64,000 nucleotides of DNA, taken from the NCBI GenBank assembly GCA_020073085.1, contig JAIQFV010000014.1:99260-163259 (forward strand), read 5' to 3'. The position numbers and the translations under genes are program-made. The stretch's first letter is position 1; each line of letters opens with the position of its first letter. This document shows, piece by piece, positions 24,233 through 32,759 of the stretch. This DNA comes from Terriglobia bacterium. Its GTDB lineage: Bacteria > Acidobacteriota > Terriglobia > JAIQFV01. The notes below the pieces were generated by a model that did not search any database, was not told where the DNA came from, and saw only the letters and a program-made list of their open reading frames with translations.

Positions 24233-25276
24233 ATGGCTGACCTTGACCGATTCAAAGATCAACGCGTCCTCGTGACAGGGGGCGCCGGGTTTGTCGGATG
24301 CAACATCGTCCGGAGGTTGTTGAGCACCGGAGCGTCGGTGATTGTTCTTGACGACTTTTATACCGGGAAGGAGGACAATCTTCCCATCGGTCATCCCAAG
24401 CTTGAGGTCGTGCGCGGCAGTGTGACCGATTTCGATCTCGTTCGCCGTGTGGTCAAAGCCTCCGACCTGGTGATCCACGAAGCGGCCCGCAACATCATCG
24501 TTTCGATGCGCAACCCGAGGGAGGATTTTGAGGTGAACATCGGCGGGACCCTCAACGTGCTCATGGCGGTACGGGAGGCCGGCATCCGCCGCATGGTTTA
24601 TGCATCGTCGGCATCCATTTATGGGAACCCCCGATACCTTCCGATCAACGAGGAAGATTCCGCGAATATGCTGACGCCCTACTCCGTCTCCAAGTTTGCC
24701 GGCGAGAATTATTGCAAGGCCTTTTATGAGAGTTATGGCACTTCCGCCGCGGTGGTCCGCTATTCCAATGTTTACGGCATCGCCCAGCGCCCTGACAATC
24801 CCTATTGCGGGGTGGTGGCGAAGTTCTTCGAATCGGCGATGGCCGGTGAGCCCCTGCATGTCCACGGGGATGGCCAGCAGACACGCGACTTCACTTTTGT
24901 GGAGGACGTGACGGAGGCAACCTTGTTGGCGGTGCTTTCACCGAAAGCCGAAGGCCAGGTGTACAACGTGGCCACGGGGCATGAAGCGTCAATCAACCAA
25001 CTGGCCCGCCTGATCATCGAGGTGACCGGTAATCGCGTCGCGCTGGATTTTGTGGACCGGCGCGACATCGACAATATCCGCCGCCGTGTGCTGAATATCG
25101 AAAAGATTCGCCGTGATCTCCGCTGGATTCCCTCCGTGACTCTGGAACAGGGGCTGCGGCGCACCTATCAATGGCTGCAGGAGAACAAGAGGCCGGAGGC
25201 CGGAAGCCGGAAGCCAGAAACCAGACGCCGGAATCCCAAAGCCAGAGGTCGGAAGTCAGAAGTCGGAAAGAAATGA
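24233..25276 (+). CDS. NAD-dependent nucleotide-sugar epimerase/dehydratase
   Basis: This 347-residue extended SDR is probably a UDP-sugar 4-epimerase or similar enzyme. The NAD motif G-G-A-G-F-V-G is at residues 16-22, the catalytic Y-S-V-S-K at 150-154, and the Ser upstream in Y-A-S-S-A-S-I-Y-G. AAAGGAG lies 5 bases before ATG 24233. The last 25 or so residues are odd: from about 25193 the DNA becomes a 7-bp repeat array, which is translated as a basic tail (R-P-E-A-G-S-R-K-P-E-T-R-R-R-N). The fold should end near W-L-Q-E-N, so the tail is probably an in-frame extension by repeat growth. The sugar substrate is not determined. Confidence 0.88.
   Translation: MADLDRFKDQRVLVTGGAGFVGCNIVRRLLSTGASVIVLDDFYTGKEDNLPIGHPKLEVVRGSVTDFDLVRRVVKASDLVIHEAARNIIVSMRNPREDFEVNIGGTLNVLMAVREAGIRRMVYASSASIYGNPRYLPINEEDSANMLTPYSVSKFAGENYCKAFYESYGTSAAVVRYSNVYGIAQRPDNPYCGVVAKFFESAMAGEPLHVHGDGQQTRDFTFVEDVTEATLLAVLSPKAEGQVYNVATGHEASINQLARLIIEVTGNRVALDFVDRRDIDNIRRRVLNIEKIRRDLRWIPSVTLEQGLRRTYQWLQENKRPEAGSRKPETRRRNPKARGRKSEVGKK
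25193..25276. repeat. GCCGGAA/GTCAGAA heptamer array inside the epimerase 3' end
   Basis: About eleven units (GGCCGGA, AGCCGGA, AGCCAGA, AACCAGA, AGTCAGA and others) keep a 7-bp step up to the stop codon. The unit family matches the array at 7386-7452. Confidence 0.85.
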
Positions 25277-25312
25277 AGAAGATCTGATTGCTACTCTTGG
25301 CGTCTTGAATTT

Positions 25313-25360
25313 GGACTTTGGGCCAGGAACTTTGAACTTGGAACTTTGAACTTGGAACTC
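25313..25360. repeat. AACTTTG/AACTTGG heptamer array
   Basis: Units AACTTTG and AACTTGG alternate immediately before the GT2 start codon, preceded by TTTGGAC-type units. The array covers the place where a Shine-Dalgarno would be expected. Confidence 0.8.
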
Positions 25361-25361
25361 A

Positions 25362-26090
25362 ATGACAGAACAAACAATGCGCGTGCTCTGCGTTGCGCCG
25401 GCATGGAATGAGGGGGAACGAATCACGCGGGTTGTCAGCGCGATTCCGCGGGATGTTGCGGAAGCCGTTGTCGTGGTGGATGACGGGTCATCCGATGATA
25501 CGGCCGAACGAGCCAGGGCTGCAGGCGCCACCGTCCTCCGTCATGATCAGAACCGTGGCGTCGGCGCCGCCATCCGGAGTGGAATTGATTTCGCCCTCAA
25601 AGAGGGCTATGACATTGTGGTGATCGTGTCCGGAGGTGGAAAGACCCCGCCCCAGCAGATCCCGAGGCTGCTGGCCCCCTTGCTGAAGGGAGAGGCCGAA
25701 CTCGTGCAGGGGTCGCGCTATACCGCGGGCGGTGACTTTGTCCGAATGCCGTTGAAGAGGCGGATTGGGACGCGCGCCTACACGGGGTTGTTTTCGCTTC
25801 TCCTCGGCCATCGCATTACGGACGCCTCCAGCGGGTTCCGGGCGATGCGTCTCTCCTTGTTCGAGGACCGCCGGATTGATCTTTGGCAGGACTGGCTTGA
25901 CCGCTACGAGCTCGAACCCTATCTGCTTTTCAAGGCGGTGCGTCTTCGGCATAAAGTGATCGAAGTGCCCGTGACGATCGAGTATCCGCAGAAAGGTGAC
26001 CGCCTGGCCTATACCAAGATGCGCGCGATCGTCGACTGGTGGCGGATTTTTCGGCCCGCGCTGTATCTCGCTCTCGGCGTGAAACGGTGA
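25362..26090 (+). CDS. GT2 family glycosyltransferase with altered DxD motif
   Basis: This 242-residue GT-A fold protein resembles dolichyl/polyprenyl-phosphate sugar synthases. The N-terminal strand A-P-A-W-N-E-G-E and V-V-D-D-G-S-S-D-D-T are intact. The usual D-x-D that binds metal and sugar nucleotide is replaced by S-G-G-G in the stretch V-V-I-V-S-G-G-G-K-T-P-P. Later motifs G-S-R-Y and S-S-G-F-R-A are conserved. It may belong to a GT2 subgroup with A/S-G-N/G-G-K in place of D-A-D-G-Q (recalled, not checked). No transmembrane helices are evident. It probably charges a lipid carrier with sugar for the membrane transferases that follow. Confidence 0.8.
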   Translation: MTEQTMRVLCVAPAWNEGERITRVVSAIPRDVAEAVVVVDDGSSDDTAERARAAGATVLRHDQNRGVGAAIRSGIDFALKEGYDIVVIVSGGGKTPPQQIPRLLAPLLKGEAELVQGSRYTAGGDFVRMPLKRRIGTRAYTGLFSLLLGHRITDASSGFRAMRLSLFEDRRIDLWQDWLDRYELEPYLLFKAVRLRHKVIEVPVTIEYPQKGDRLAYTKMRAIVDWWRIFRPALYLALGVKR

Positions 26091-26287
26091 CAATTTCGAG
26101 CCTCGATTACCTTTCCTTTGCCTCTAGACTAAGAAACTCAAGATTCGTCCGGGAATGCCTGTGGGAAATGAGTTTTTAATCCCTTGTCGCATTTCTTGCG
26201 TTCCACAACGAAACCAGGAGCCCCCCAATCCCCTTCTTAATCGAAGCCTGTGACGGAGAAGACTCTTTTGCGGTAGGATTCTAAAAG

Positions 26288-26490
26288 CACCCCGATTTAT
26301 CGGGGTGGGCGCCATTCCCCCCTCCCTGCTCTTTAACCGATTCATCGGTTTCCTTTCGTTGGTGCGAGCCTCATTAAGGAGGCCAGGAACTTCTCTCTTT
26401 TCCAAAGCTGGCTTGAGCGCCCTCCCTAAACCGTTGAAACGGTTTCCATTCGGTTTTCCGGGTTCGTAGTCACCCCGATGAATCGGGGTG
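26288..26490. repeat. Array of five short hairpins
   Basis: Five inverted repeats lie in a row: CACCCCGAT-TT-ATCGGGGTG (26288-26307), AACCGAT-TC-ATCGGTT (26335-26350), GCCTC-ATTAAG-GAGGC (26368-26383), AAACCGTT-GA-AACGGTTT (26428-26445) and CACCCCGAT-GA-ATCGGGGTG (26471-26490). The first and last share the same arms. Four have only 2 bases between arms. The array fills most of the gap between the convergent GT2 and TMTC-like genes; 26091-26287 and 26491-26584 hold nothing else recognised. Confidence 0.8.
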
Positions 26491-26584
26491 CTGTTGAATT
26501 TGAGATTCAATGCTCACGGGTTGGGTACAAGAGAAAGCCAAGCACTCGTATGGGAGATGTCCTTTTGCGATTCATGTCCATTGA

Positions 26585-28444
26585 TTACTGATTCGGCGGC
26601 TGTCTAGGACCCGGGTTGGCGGGTAGGTTTTGAGGCGAGTTGGGCTCAGGGGGGTTCTGCAGAAGCAGATTCAGATTATTCCTTGCCCCTTGATTGGAAG
26701 GATCGATCTCGAGAGTTCGAAGGTACTCTCGGATTGCGGCATCCGTCTTCCCCTGTTTGTGGAGAACATAGGCACGGCCAAAGTGGGCGTCTGCATTCCC
26801 GGGGTCCTGCTCGAGAACCGTGTCGAACGCCTCGATTGCACCCGAGAGATCTCCCTGCTTTTGTGACGCGACGCCGAGGACATTGCGCGCGCGTGTGTCT
26901 TGCGGGGCCAGGGAAACGGCGCGCCGGAGGTAAGTGACAGCCTCGTCGATCTGACCTTGCTGTTTCAAGCTGATTCCAATATTAGTGAGCAATGAAGGAG
27001 AGTCGGGCATGATGGATTCCGCAATTCGATAGTGTTCCATGGCGAGGGAGTACTGGTTGGTTTGAAAGTAAAGAGCTCCGAGGTTGTTCTGCAGTTTTCC
27101 ACTCCTCGGTGAAACTTGAATGTCGTGTATTGACAGAGTTAGAGCATCGGCCCAGTCGCGGTTCCGGAAAATAGTCCGAGCGGTCAGGACGACCAGAAGT
27201 ACTCCAAAGAGACCCCAGAAAACTGCCCGGGTGATCTTTCCATGAACGGCTTCATGCACTCTGGCCAACGCCATCCCGATGGGGAGGCACAATCCCACTG
27301 CCGGGAGGTACATCAAGCGGTCGGCTCGGATCGTGCCAATAGGAATGACAATGTTGCTGACCAGTGAATAAGTTATCCCGAAAAAACCGAGGCCAAAGAA
27401 AAGGCTCGGTGCCCGTTTATAACTCCAAATCAAGATAGCTGTGAAGGCAACGGCCAGGGCGAGAACAGTCAGCGCAGCGGCACTGTTCCAGCGTGTGAGG
27501 AGCGGGATCTGGTCGAAAGAGTAATCACTGGAGAAGGACCTCGGCCAGAAAAAGAGACCGAGGTTTTGAAACAAGACCTTCAAGGCGGTCATAAGGCGGA
27601 CGGAAATTGCAGCGTGCGCCAAAGGATTGTCCTGATAAGGGATGGTTGCTGCCCCGACCGACTTCAAAACGCTGAATGCAATTCCAATGAAAGTCAGACT
27701 CGCCAAGAGGTACCCGGCATAGACGGTCTTGAATTGACGGCGCAACTGTTTGACAAATTCCCTTGGATCGCTGCGTGAGAAAAAAACGAACTCTGCCAGG
27801 AGTGCGACTCCAACCCAGGTTATTGCGGACTCTTTCGAGAGTAGCGCAAGAGAGTAAAAAACCATCGAAAGGACGTAGGGCCTAATCGCCCAGTGTTCGG
27901 AGAGACGCAGCCGGGTGAAATAGTATAAGGCTGCAATGAAGAACAAAGTAACAAGGGCGTCCGAGCGACCGGTGATGTAGGTAATCGCCTCCACCTGAGC
28001 CGGGTGGACAGCGAAGAGGAGAGTCGAAAAGGGGGCCGCCCATAAGGGCTTGGGAATCAGCAGGCGAGCAGTCCAGAAAAAGCACAAACAGATCAGGATG
28101 TGGAGGAGACGGTTAACCAGGTGAAACCCATCAGGGTGAAGACCACCGATCCAAACATTGATGGCCAGGGTCAATGCGGTAAGGGGGCGATACAAACCCG
28201 CCTGGGCGTGAGAGAAGGGGGAAGTAAAGATTTGAAGAACCTGGCTGGGGTTCTGAAGGGTTTTGTTCAGCACAATGTAGGATAAGTCGTCCATCAGGAA
28301 TTGGTGTCCCCAGCTGTTCAGATCGCAGACAGTAGCTGCCAGGATGATGAGCCATTCTGGACGGGAGAATCTTTGGACCAGGGTCGGTCGAGTGGTGAGT
28401 TTGTTGGTCGGCTGAGGCGCAGAGGAACGGGCTTTTTGTTTCAT
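26585..28444 (-). CDS. TMTC-like GT-C membrane glycosyltransferase with TPR tail (paralogue A)
   Basis: This 619-residue protein has about ten membrane helices (residues 30-430) followed by four or five TPR repeats (about 445-595). The first loop carries the acidic pair F-L-M-D-D typical of GT-C active sites. The order L-Y-R-P-L-T-A-L-T-L-A-I-N, G-F-H-L-V-N-R-L-L-H, L-F-A-V-H-P-A-Q-V-E-A-I-T-Y, G-R-S-D-A matches the TMTC/DUF1736 group, whose animal members O-mannosylate proteins. The bacterial substrates are not known. A Pro/Asn-rich C-terminus ends the protein. It is the last gene of a minus-strand trio of paralogues, 186 bp from the next. Confidence 0.82.
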   Translation of the reverse strand: MKQKARSSAPQPTNKLTTRPTLVQRFSRPEWLIILAATVCDLNSWGHQFLMDDLSYIVLNKTLQNPSQVLQIFTSPFSHAQAGLYRPLTALTLAINVWIGGLHPDGFHLVNRLLHILICLCFFWTARLLIPKPLWAAPFSTLLFAVHPAQVEAITYITGRSDALVTLFFIAALYYFTRLRLSEHWAIRPYVLSMVFYSLALLSKESAITWVGVALLAEFVFFSRSDPREFVKQLRRQFKTVYAGYLLASLTFIGIAFSVLKSVGAATIPYQDNPLAHAAISVRLMTALKVLFQNLGLFFWPRSFSSDYSFDQIPLLTRWNSAAALTVLALAVAFTAILIWSYKRAPSLFFGLGFFGITYSLVSNIVIPIGTIRADRLMYLPAVGLCLPIGMALARVHEAVHGKITRAVFWGLFGVLLVVLTARTIFRNRDWADALTLSIHDIQVSPRSGKLQNNLGALYFQTNQYSLAMEHYRIAESIMPDSPSLLTNIGISLKQQGQIDEAVTYLRRAVSLAPQDTRARNVLGVASQKQGDLSGAIEAFDTVLEQDPGNADAHFGRAYVLHKQGKTDAAIREYLRTLEIDPSNQGARNNLNLLLQNPPEPNSPQNLPANPGPRQPPNQ

Positions 28445-28630
28445 GGGATCAAATAAGAGTATTCAGTCTCTTCGCCGCCCTGCCACCTGTGGGGGAGAGC
28501 ATCATTTCTGGAGAGTGACGTCGCTTGTCCTCATACTGCCCTCAGAGAGCGTCATGATAATGGAACAGAATGGACCCTGCAATTTAATAAGAAAACCCAG
28601 CCTCTGCTTGGTCAGGAGAGCACCTCAGGG

Positions 28631-30472
28631 TTAGCGTGGAGTTCTCTCCCGAGGGGATGGCGGCGGGGTCTGTTTCTGCAAAGCCAGGTTCAGATTCTTC
28701 TGGGCTCCTGCGTTGCGAGGATCGATCTCCAGGGCCCGGCCATATTCGTTGATCGCTTCGTTCACCCTCCCCGCCAGGTAGAGGGCATTGCCCTTATTAA
28801 AATGGGCCCCCGAACTGAAGGGGTCTTGTTGAATGATCTGATCAAATTGCTGGATGGCCTCCGTGAGGTTGCCCCGGGCCTGGAGGGTCAGGCCGAGATT
28901 GGTACGAGCCAGTTCCGGGTCGTTCGGGCCGAGCACCAGGGCGCGCCGAAGACACTGAATGGCCTCTTCGGATTTCCCCTGACGCGACAGGAGGGCCCCC
29001 AAATCATTAAGCAAGTCGGGTTGGTCGGGGTAAATGGAAAGTGCAAAGCGGTAATGTTCTCCGGCCTCAGCAAGCTGGTTCCGGGCGAAGTATTGCTCAC
29101 CCAGATAGCCGTGCATCTTCACGCTATCGGGCGAGTAACGGATGGCCTTGAGGTACAGAGTAAATTGATCCCGCCAATCACGATTGCGAATCACGGTTCT
29201 GCCCGCGAGAAGCAGGAGGACCACAAGCGCCGCCGCGCGGACAGGGTTTTTCCACACTGTCGGGCGTGCGGTCTCCTCCAGGTAAGCCAACCCCAACCCT
29301 CCTAAGAGACAGAATCCGAAAGCCGGCATATAGAGCAAGCGGTCCGCACGAATCGTGCCGATCACTACGATCAGGTTGCTGACAACGGAATACGTAACGG
29401 TGAAATATCCCAGGCAGAAGAAAATGTCGGGAGATCGTTTGTGGCTCCAACCCAGGAGGACCAGAAATGCCGCTGTCAGGAAGAGAACCGCCAGCGAGGC
29501 CCCATTCGTCCAGTGGTCCAGAACCGGAATTTGGTTGAACGAATAGTCGGGAGAAAAATGGACGGGCAGGATGAGCTGTCCAATGGACACGAAGAAAATC
29601 TTCAAGGAAGTCAGCAGGCGACCGGAAAAGCCCGCCGTGACCAGGGGGTTAACCAGAAATTTCGTGGGAGTGATGGAGATCCCCCGGAAGGCAGAAAAAC
29701 GAAGGGCGACGTACACCAGAGTTGCAGCGATGTAACCGGCGTAGACTCTCCAAAAATCCTGCCGCAGATGCTCGAAGAAGTCTTTGACCTTCCTCTGTGA
29801 AAAATAAACCCACTGCGTGAGCAACACGATACCCAGCCAGGTAATGGCGCTCTCCTTGGATAATAATGCGAGGAAATAAAGAATAACTGAGATCACGTAA
29901 AGGCGCAGGCGATAAGGCGTTGCTCGCATCCGGATAAAAACAAGCCAGGCGAAAACGAAAAGGAGCATCGCCAGGGCATCGGCCCGGCCACTGATGTAGG
30001 TGATGGCTTCGGTCTGGACCGGGTGGACGGCGAACAACAGGCCCGTCAGGAATGCGACCGCCGGCCGCTGTGGCATCAGTCGGCGCACAACCCAGAAGAT
30101 GCCCAGGCTAGTGAGCACATGAAGCAGGCGATTGAAGAGATGAAAGCTGTCGGGTTGGGGGCCGCTGATCCAGTAGTTGATCGCTAGCGTGAGGGCCGTC
30201 AGAGGTCGATACAGGTCCAGCGTCACATTCGGGAAATGCACGAATGGAGCGGTGAAAATCTGAAGGATGGAGGCGGGACTGTGGATGACCGGGTTGCGAA
30301 CGATGTAATCCATGTCATCCATCACAAAATGGTGCCCCCAACTGTTCACATCACAGAGGAGAGCGGCAGCCAAGATAATCCAGGGTCCATGAAGGATCCG
30401 ATCTCCGAAGGGGGTGGATTGCTCTTTCCCTGGTTTGCCTCGGGACTTTGACTTGGCAATCTTTTCTTTCAT
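28631..30472 (-). CDS. TMTC-like GT-C membrane glycosyltransferase with TPR tail (paralogue B)
   Basis: This 613-residue paralogue of the neighbouring TMTC-like proteins has the same plan. An acidic loop F-V-M-D-D-M-D-Y-I follows a first helix near residue 30-50. The core motifs L-Y-R-P-L-T-A-L-T-L-A-I-N-Y, L-F-A-V-H-P-V-Q-T-E-A-I-T-Y-I-S-G-R-A-D-A are present. TPR repeats cover about 440-590 (for example A-I-Q-C-L-R-R-A-L-V-L-G-P-N-D-P). Only 16 bp separate its start from the stop of paralogue C, so the two are certainly co-transcribed. The basic N-terminus (K-S-K-S-R-G-K-P-G-K) is cytoplasmic by the positive-inside rule. Confidence 0.82.
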   Translation of the reverse strand: MKEKIAKSKSRGKPGKEQSTPFGDRILHGPWIILAAALLCDVNSWGHHFVMDDMDYIVRNPVIHSPASILQIFTAPFVHFPNVTLDLYRPLTALTLAINYWISGPQPDSFHLFNRLLHVLTSLGIFWVVRRLMPQRPAVAFLTGLLFAVHPVQTEAITYISGRADALAMLLFVFAWLVFIRMRATPYRLRLYVISVILYFLALLSKESAITWLGIVLLTQWVYFSQRKVKDFFEHLRQDFWRVYAGYIAATLVYVALRFSAFRGISITPTKFLVNPLVTAGFSGRLLTSLKIFFVSIGQLILPVHFSPDYSFNQIPVLDHWTNGASLAVLFLTAAFLVLLGWSHKRSPDIFFCLGYFTVTYSVVSNLIVVIGTIRADRLLYMPAFGFCLLGGLGLAYLEETARPTVWKNPVRAAALVVLLLLAGRTVIRNRDWRDQFTLYLKAIRYSPDSVKMHGYLGEQYFARNQLAEAGEHYRFALSIYPDQPDLLNDLGALLSRQGKSEEAIQCLRRALVLGPNDPELARTNLGLTLQARGNLTEAIQQFDQIIQQDPFSSGAHFNKGNALYLAGRVNEAINEYGRALEIDPRNAGAQKNLNLALQKQTPPPSPRERTPR

Positions 30473-30488
30473 GGTCGCTTTAGCGGAT

Positions 30489-32306
30489 TCAAGGGTGCTG
30501 AAGAACCGGAGTCGTCTTTTGAAGCAAAAGGTTCAGATTATTTCTGGCCAGCGTGTAGGTGGGGTCAATCTCCAAGGTCCGGCTGTATTCGGAGATCGCC
30601 TCCGAAAATCTGTTTTGGGCCACCAGGGCATTGGCTTTGTTGAAATGGGCGTCGGCATTGGAAGGGTATTGTTGGATGACGAGGTCATATTGCGCGAGGG
30701 CCTCCGCCACATGACCTTGTGCCTTCAGCGCTAGCCCGAAATTGTTGCGAATCGCCGGATTTAGTGGGGAGAGAGAAACGGCGCGGTTCAAATAAGCGAA
30801 TGCCTCCTCTGAATGTCCTTCCCGGCTGAAAAGGCTCCCGAGGTTATTGAGCAAGTCGGGATAGTCCGGTTTGATGGCTTCAGCGATTTTGAATTGTTCG
30901 AGGGCCAGGTCCATTTCGCCGCGTGAGAGGTACTGGGCCCCCAGGTTGTTATGGGCCTTGGCACTTTGGGGCGCGTCCTGGACGGTCTGGGCATAAAGAG
31001 TGAATTCATCATGCCAGATCCGATTCCTCGAGACCGTTCCTGCGACCAACAAAACGAGAACAGTCGCAGCAACAACCCGTAGAGTATTCTTTGCAGCGGG
31101 TCCCTTGAGCGAGGCGATGGCCCGGGCATAGGCAATTCCTCCCAGCAGGAAGATTCCCAGCGAGGGCATATAGAGCAGACGGTCCGCCCGGATCGTCCCA
31201 ATGGGAATAAACAGATTACTGACCAGCGAGTAGGTTGTGAGGAAATAACCCAGGGCAAAGAAAAGGGAGGGGGCGCGGCGATAGCACCACGCCAGGACAG
31301 CGAGCGAAGCCGCAGTCATGACCAGCACCGCCAGCGCAGTCAAACTCCGGACCTGCTGGATCAACGGAATTTGATTGTAGGAATGATCGGCCGAAAGGTG
31401 GATGGGCCAGAGCAGCACCCCGAGGGACTCGAACAAGATCTTCAGAGCCGTCAATACACGGTCAATCACCGTCGCATGGGCCAGCGGGTTGTCCAAAAAG
31501 GTGACCTCCACCCTTGAGATCCCCTTCAATGCAGAAAATCGCATTGCAAGATAGGCAGCGCTGACGAACAGATAGCCGGCGTACAATTTGACGAAGTGTT
31601 CCCGCAGATGAAGCCAGAAGGTCTTGAGTTGACTCTGGGAAAAAAACACGAATTCGGTCAACAGAGCCACCCCCAGCCAGGTGATGGCACTCTCCTTCGA
31701 AAGCAAGGCTAGGAAGTAAAAAACCAGGGACCCTGTATATGGACGCGACAATCCGGTACTTCGAGCACGGATAAAAAACAGCCAGCAGAAAACAAAAAGA
31801 AACAGCACCAGGCAGTCGCTGCGTCCGCTTATGTAAGTGATGGCCTCGGTCTGGATAGGGTGGACTGCAAACAGCAGGGCGGTGATGATGGCCACCGAGG
31901 AATCTGGAATTAATCGACGAAGGATCCAGAAAGCCCCCAGGCTTGTCAGCACGTGCAACAGCCGGTTCACGGCGTGAAACCCGTCCGGATTCAGTCCGTG
32001 AATCCCATAGTTGAGAGCGAAGCTCAATGTGGTCAGCGGGCGATACAGTCCGCTCGGCATTCCATACATCAAATTATAGGGAGAAAAGAAAATTTCATGG
32101 ATATGGCCAAAGCCCCGGATAAGGGGATTCCCGACAATCCGGCTCAGGTCGTCCACGACAAACTGGTGGCCCCAACTATTCCAGTCGCAAGCAAGCGCTG
32201 CCAGAATGATGAGCCATTCCCAGCGGCGGAGGCCATCAGGGATGATGGTTCTGGAGGGTTTGGACCTGCGAGTCTTACGGCTTTCCGGGGCAGTTTGAAT
32301 TCTCAT
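30489..32306 (-). CDS. TMTC-like GT-C membrane glycosyltransferase with TPR tail (paralogue C)
   Basis: This 605-residue protein is the first gene of the minus-strand trio. Core features are W-G-H-Q-F-V-V-D-D-L-S-R-I in the first loop, G-L-Y-R-P-L-T-T-L-S-F-A-L-N-Y, L-F-A-V-H-P-I-Q-T-E-A-I-T-Y-I-S-G-R-S-D and about five TPR repeats from residue 440 to 590. The residue before the second Asp of the acidic pair differs among the paralogues (L/V-M/V-D-D), but both Asp are kept. The TPRs of such proteins probably present or recognise acceptor proteins (inference). Confidence 0.82.
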   Translation of the reverse strand: MRIQTAPESRKTRRSKPSRTIIPDGLRRWEWLIILAALACDWNSWGHQFVVDDLSRIVGNPLIRGFGHIHEIFFSPYNLMYGMPSGLYRPLTTLSFALNYGIHGLNPDGFHAVNRLLHVLTSLGAFWILRRLIPDSSVAIITALLFAVHPIQTEAITYISGRSDCLVLFLFVFCWLFFIRARSTGLSRPYTGSLVFYFLALLSKESAITWLGVALLTEFVFFSQSQLKTFWLHLREHFVKLYAGYLFVSAAYLAMRFSALKGISRVEVTFLDNPLAHATVIDRVLTALKILFESLGVLLWPIHLSADHSYNQIPLIQQVRSLTALAVLVMTAASLAVLAWCYRRAPSLFFALGYFLTTYSLVSNLFIPIGTIRADRLLYMPSLGIFLLGGIAYARAIASLKGPAAKNTLRVVAATVLVLLVAGTVSRNRIWHDEFTLYAQTVQDAPQSAKAHNNLGAQYLSRGEMDLALEQFKIAEAIKPDYPDLLNNLGSLFSREGHSEEAFAYLNRAVSLSPLNPAIRNNFGLALKAQGHVAEALAQYDLVIQQYPSNADAHFNKANALVAQNRFSEAISEYSRTLEIDPTYTLARNNLNLLLQKTTPVLQHP

Positions 32307-32759
32307 CCACTTGCTCTGTTGAGCCAGGGTCTCATGCGGGCTTTACTGAATGAATCGAACTGATCATACGGGTGCATTTAAGATAGGCGCAACAGGTTTT
32401 TGCCGGTCTGCTGCAGAAATCAATCACGCCACTTGAATTCCCCGGACTCAGGTTGAGCGGAGCAAGGGCGGAAGATCGGTATTTTTGTTGTCTTGTCTTT
32501 GTGCAGGCCTGGGAATTCCAGGGTTCAATTTGATAAAACAGAACTTGAGCCATCTGCCTCGCACATTCTGGGGACGTTCGCACTAAATCGGGTCTCTCTG
32601 GTTACTTAGAATCTGCTTGAGTTCCTTTGAGTCGTCATGCACACTATTTTTTTGCCCGTTCCCTCCACTGAAGTTCGACCGAACCGGCCTCCTGAGTACC
32701 GCAGGGTCCTGGGTATTTGGGGGTTATGAGCGAACCAATTTAAAGGCCGAAAGGTGGCC
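32307..32759. other. Intergenic region between divergent glycosyltransferase gene sets
   Basis: About 450 bp lie between the minus-strand TMTC-like trio and the plus-strand GT-C trio and must hold promoters for both. No convincing -35/-10 pair, repeat array or RNA was recognised. Confidence 0.4.
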
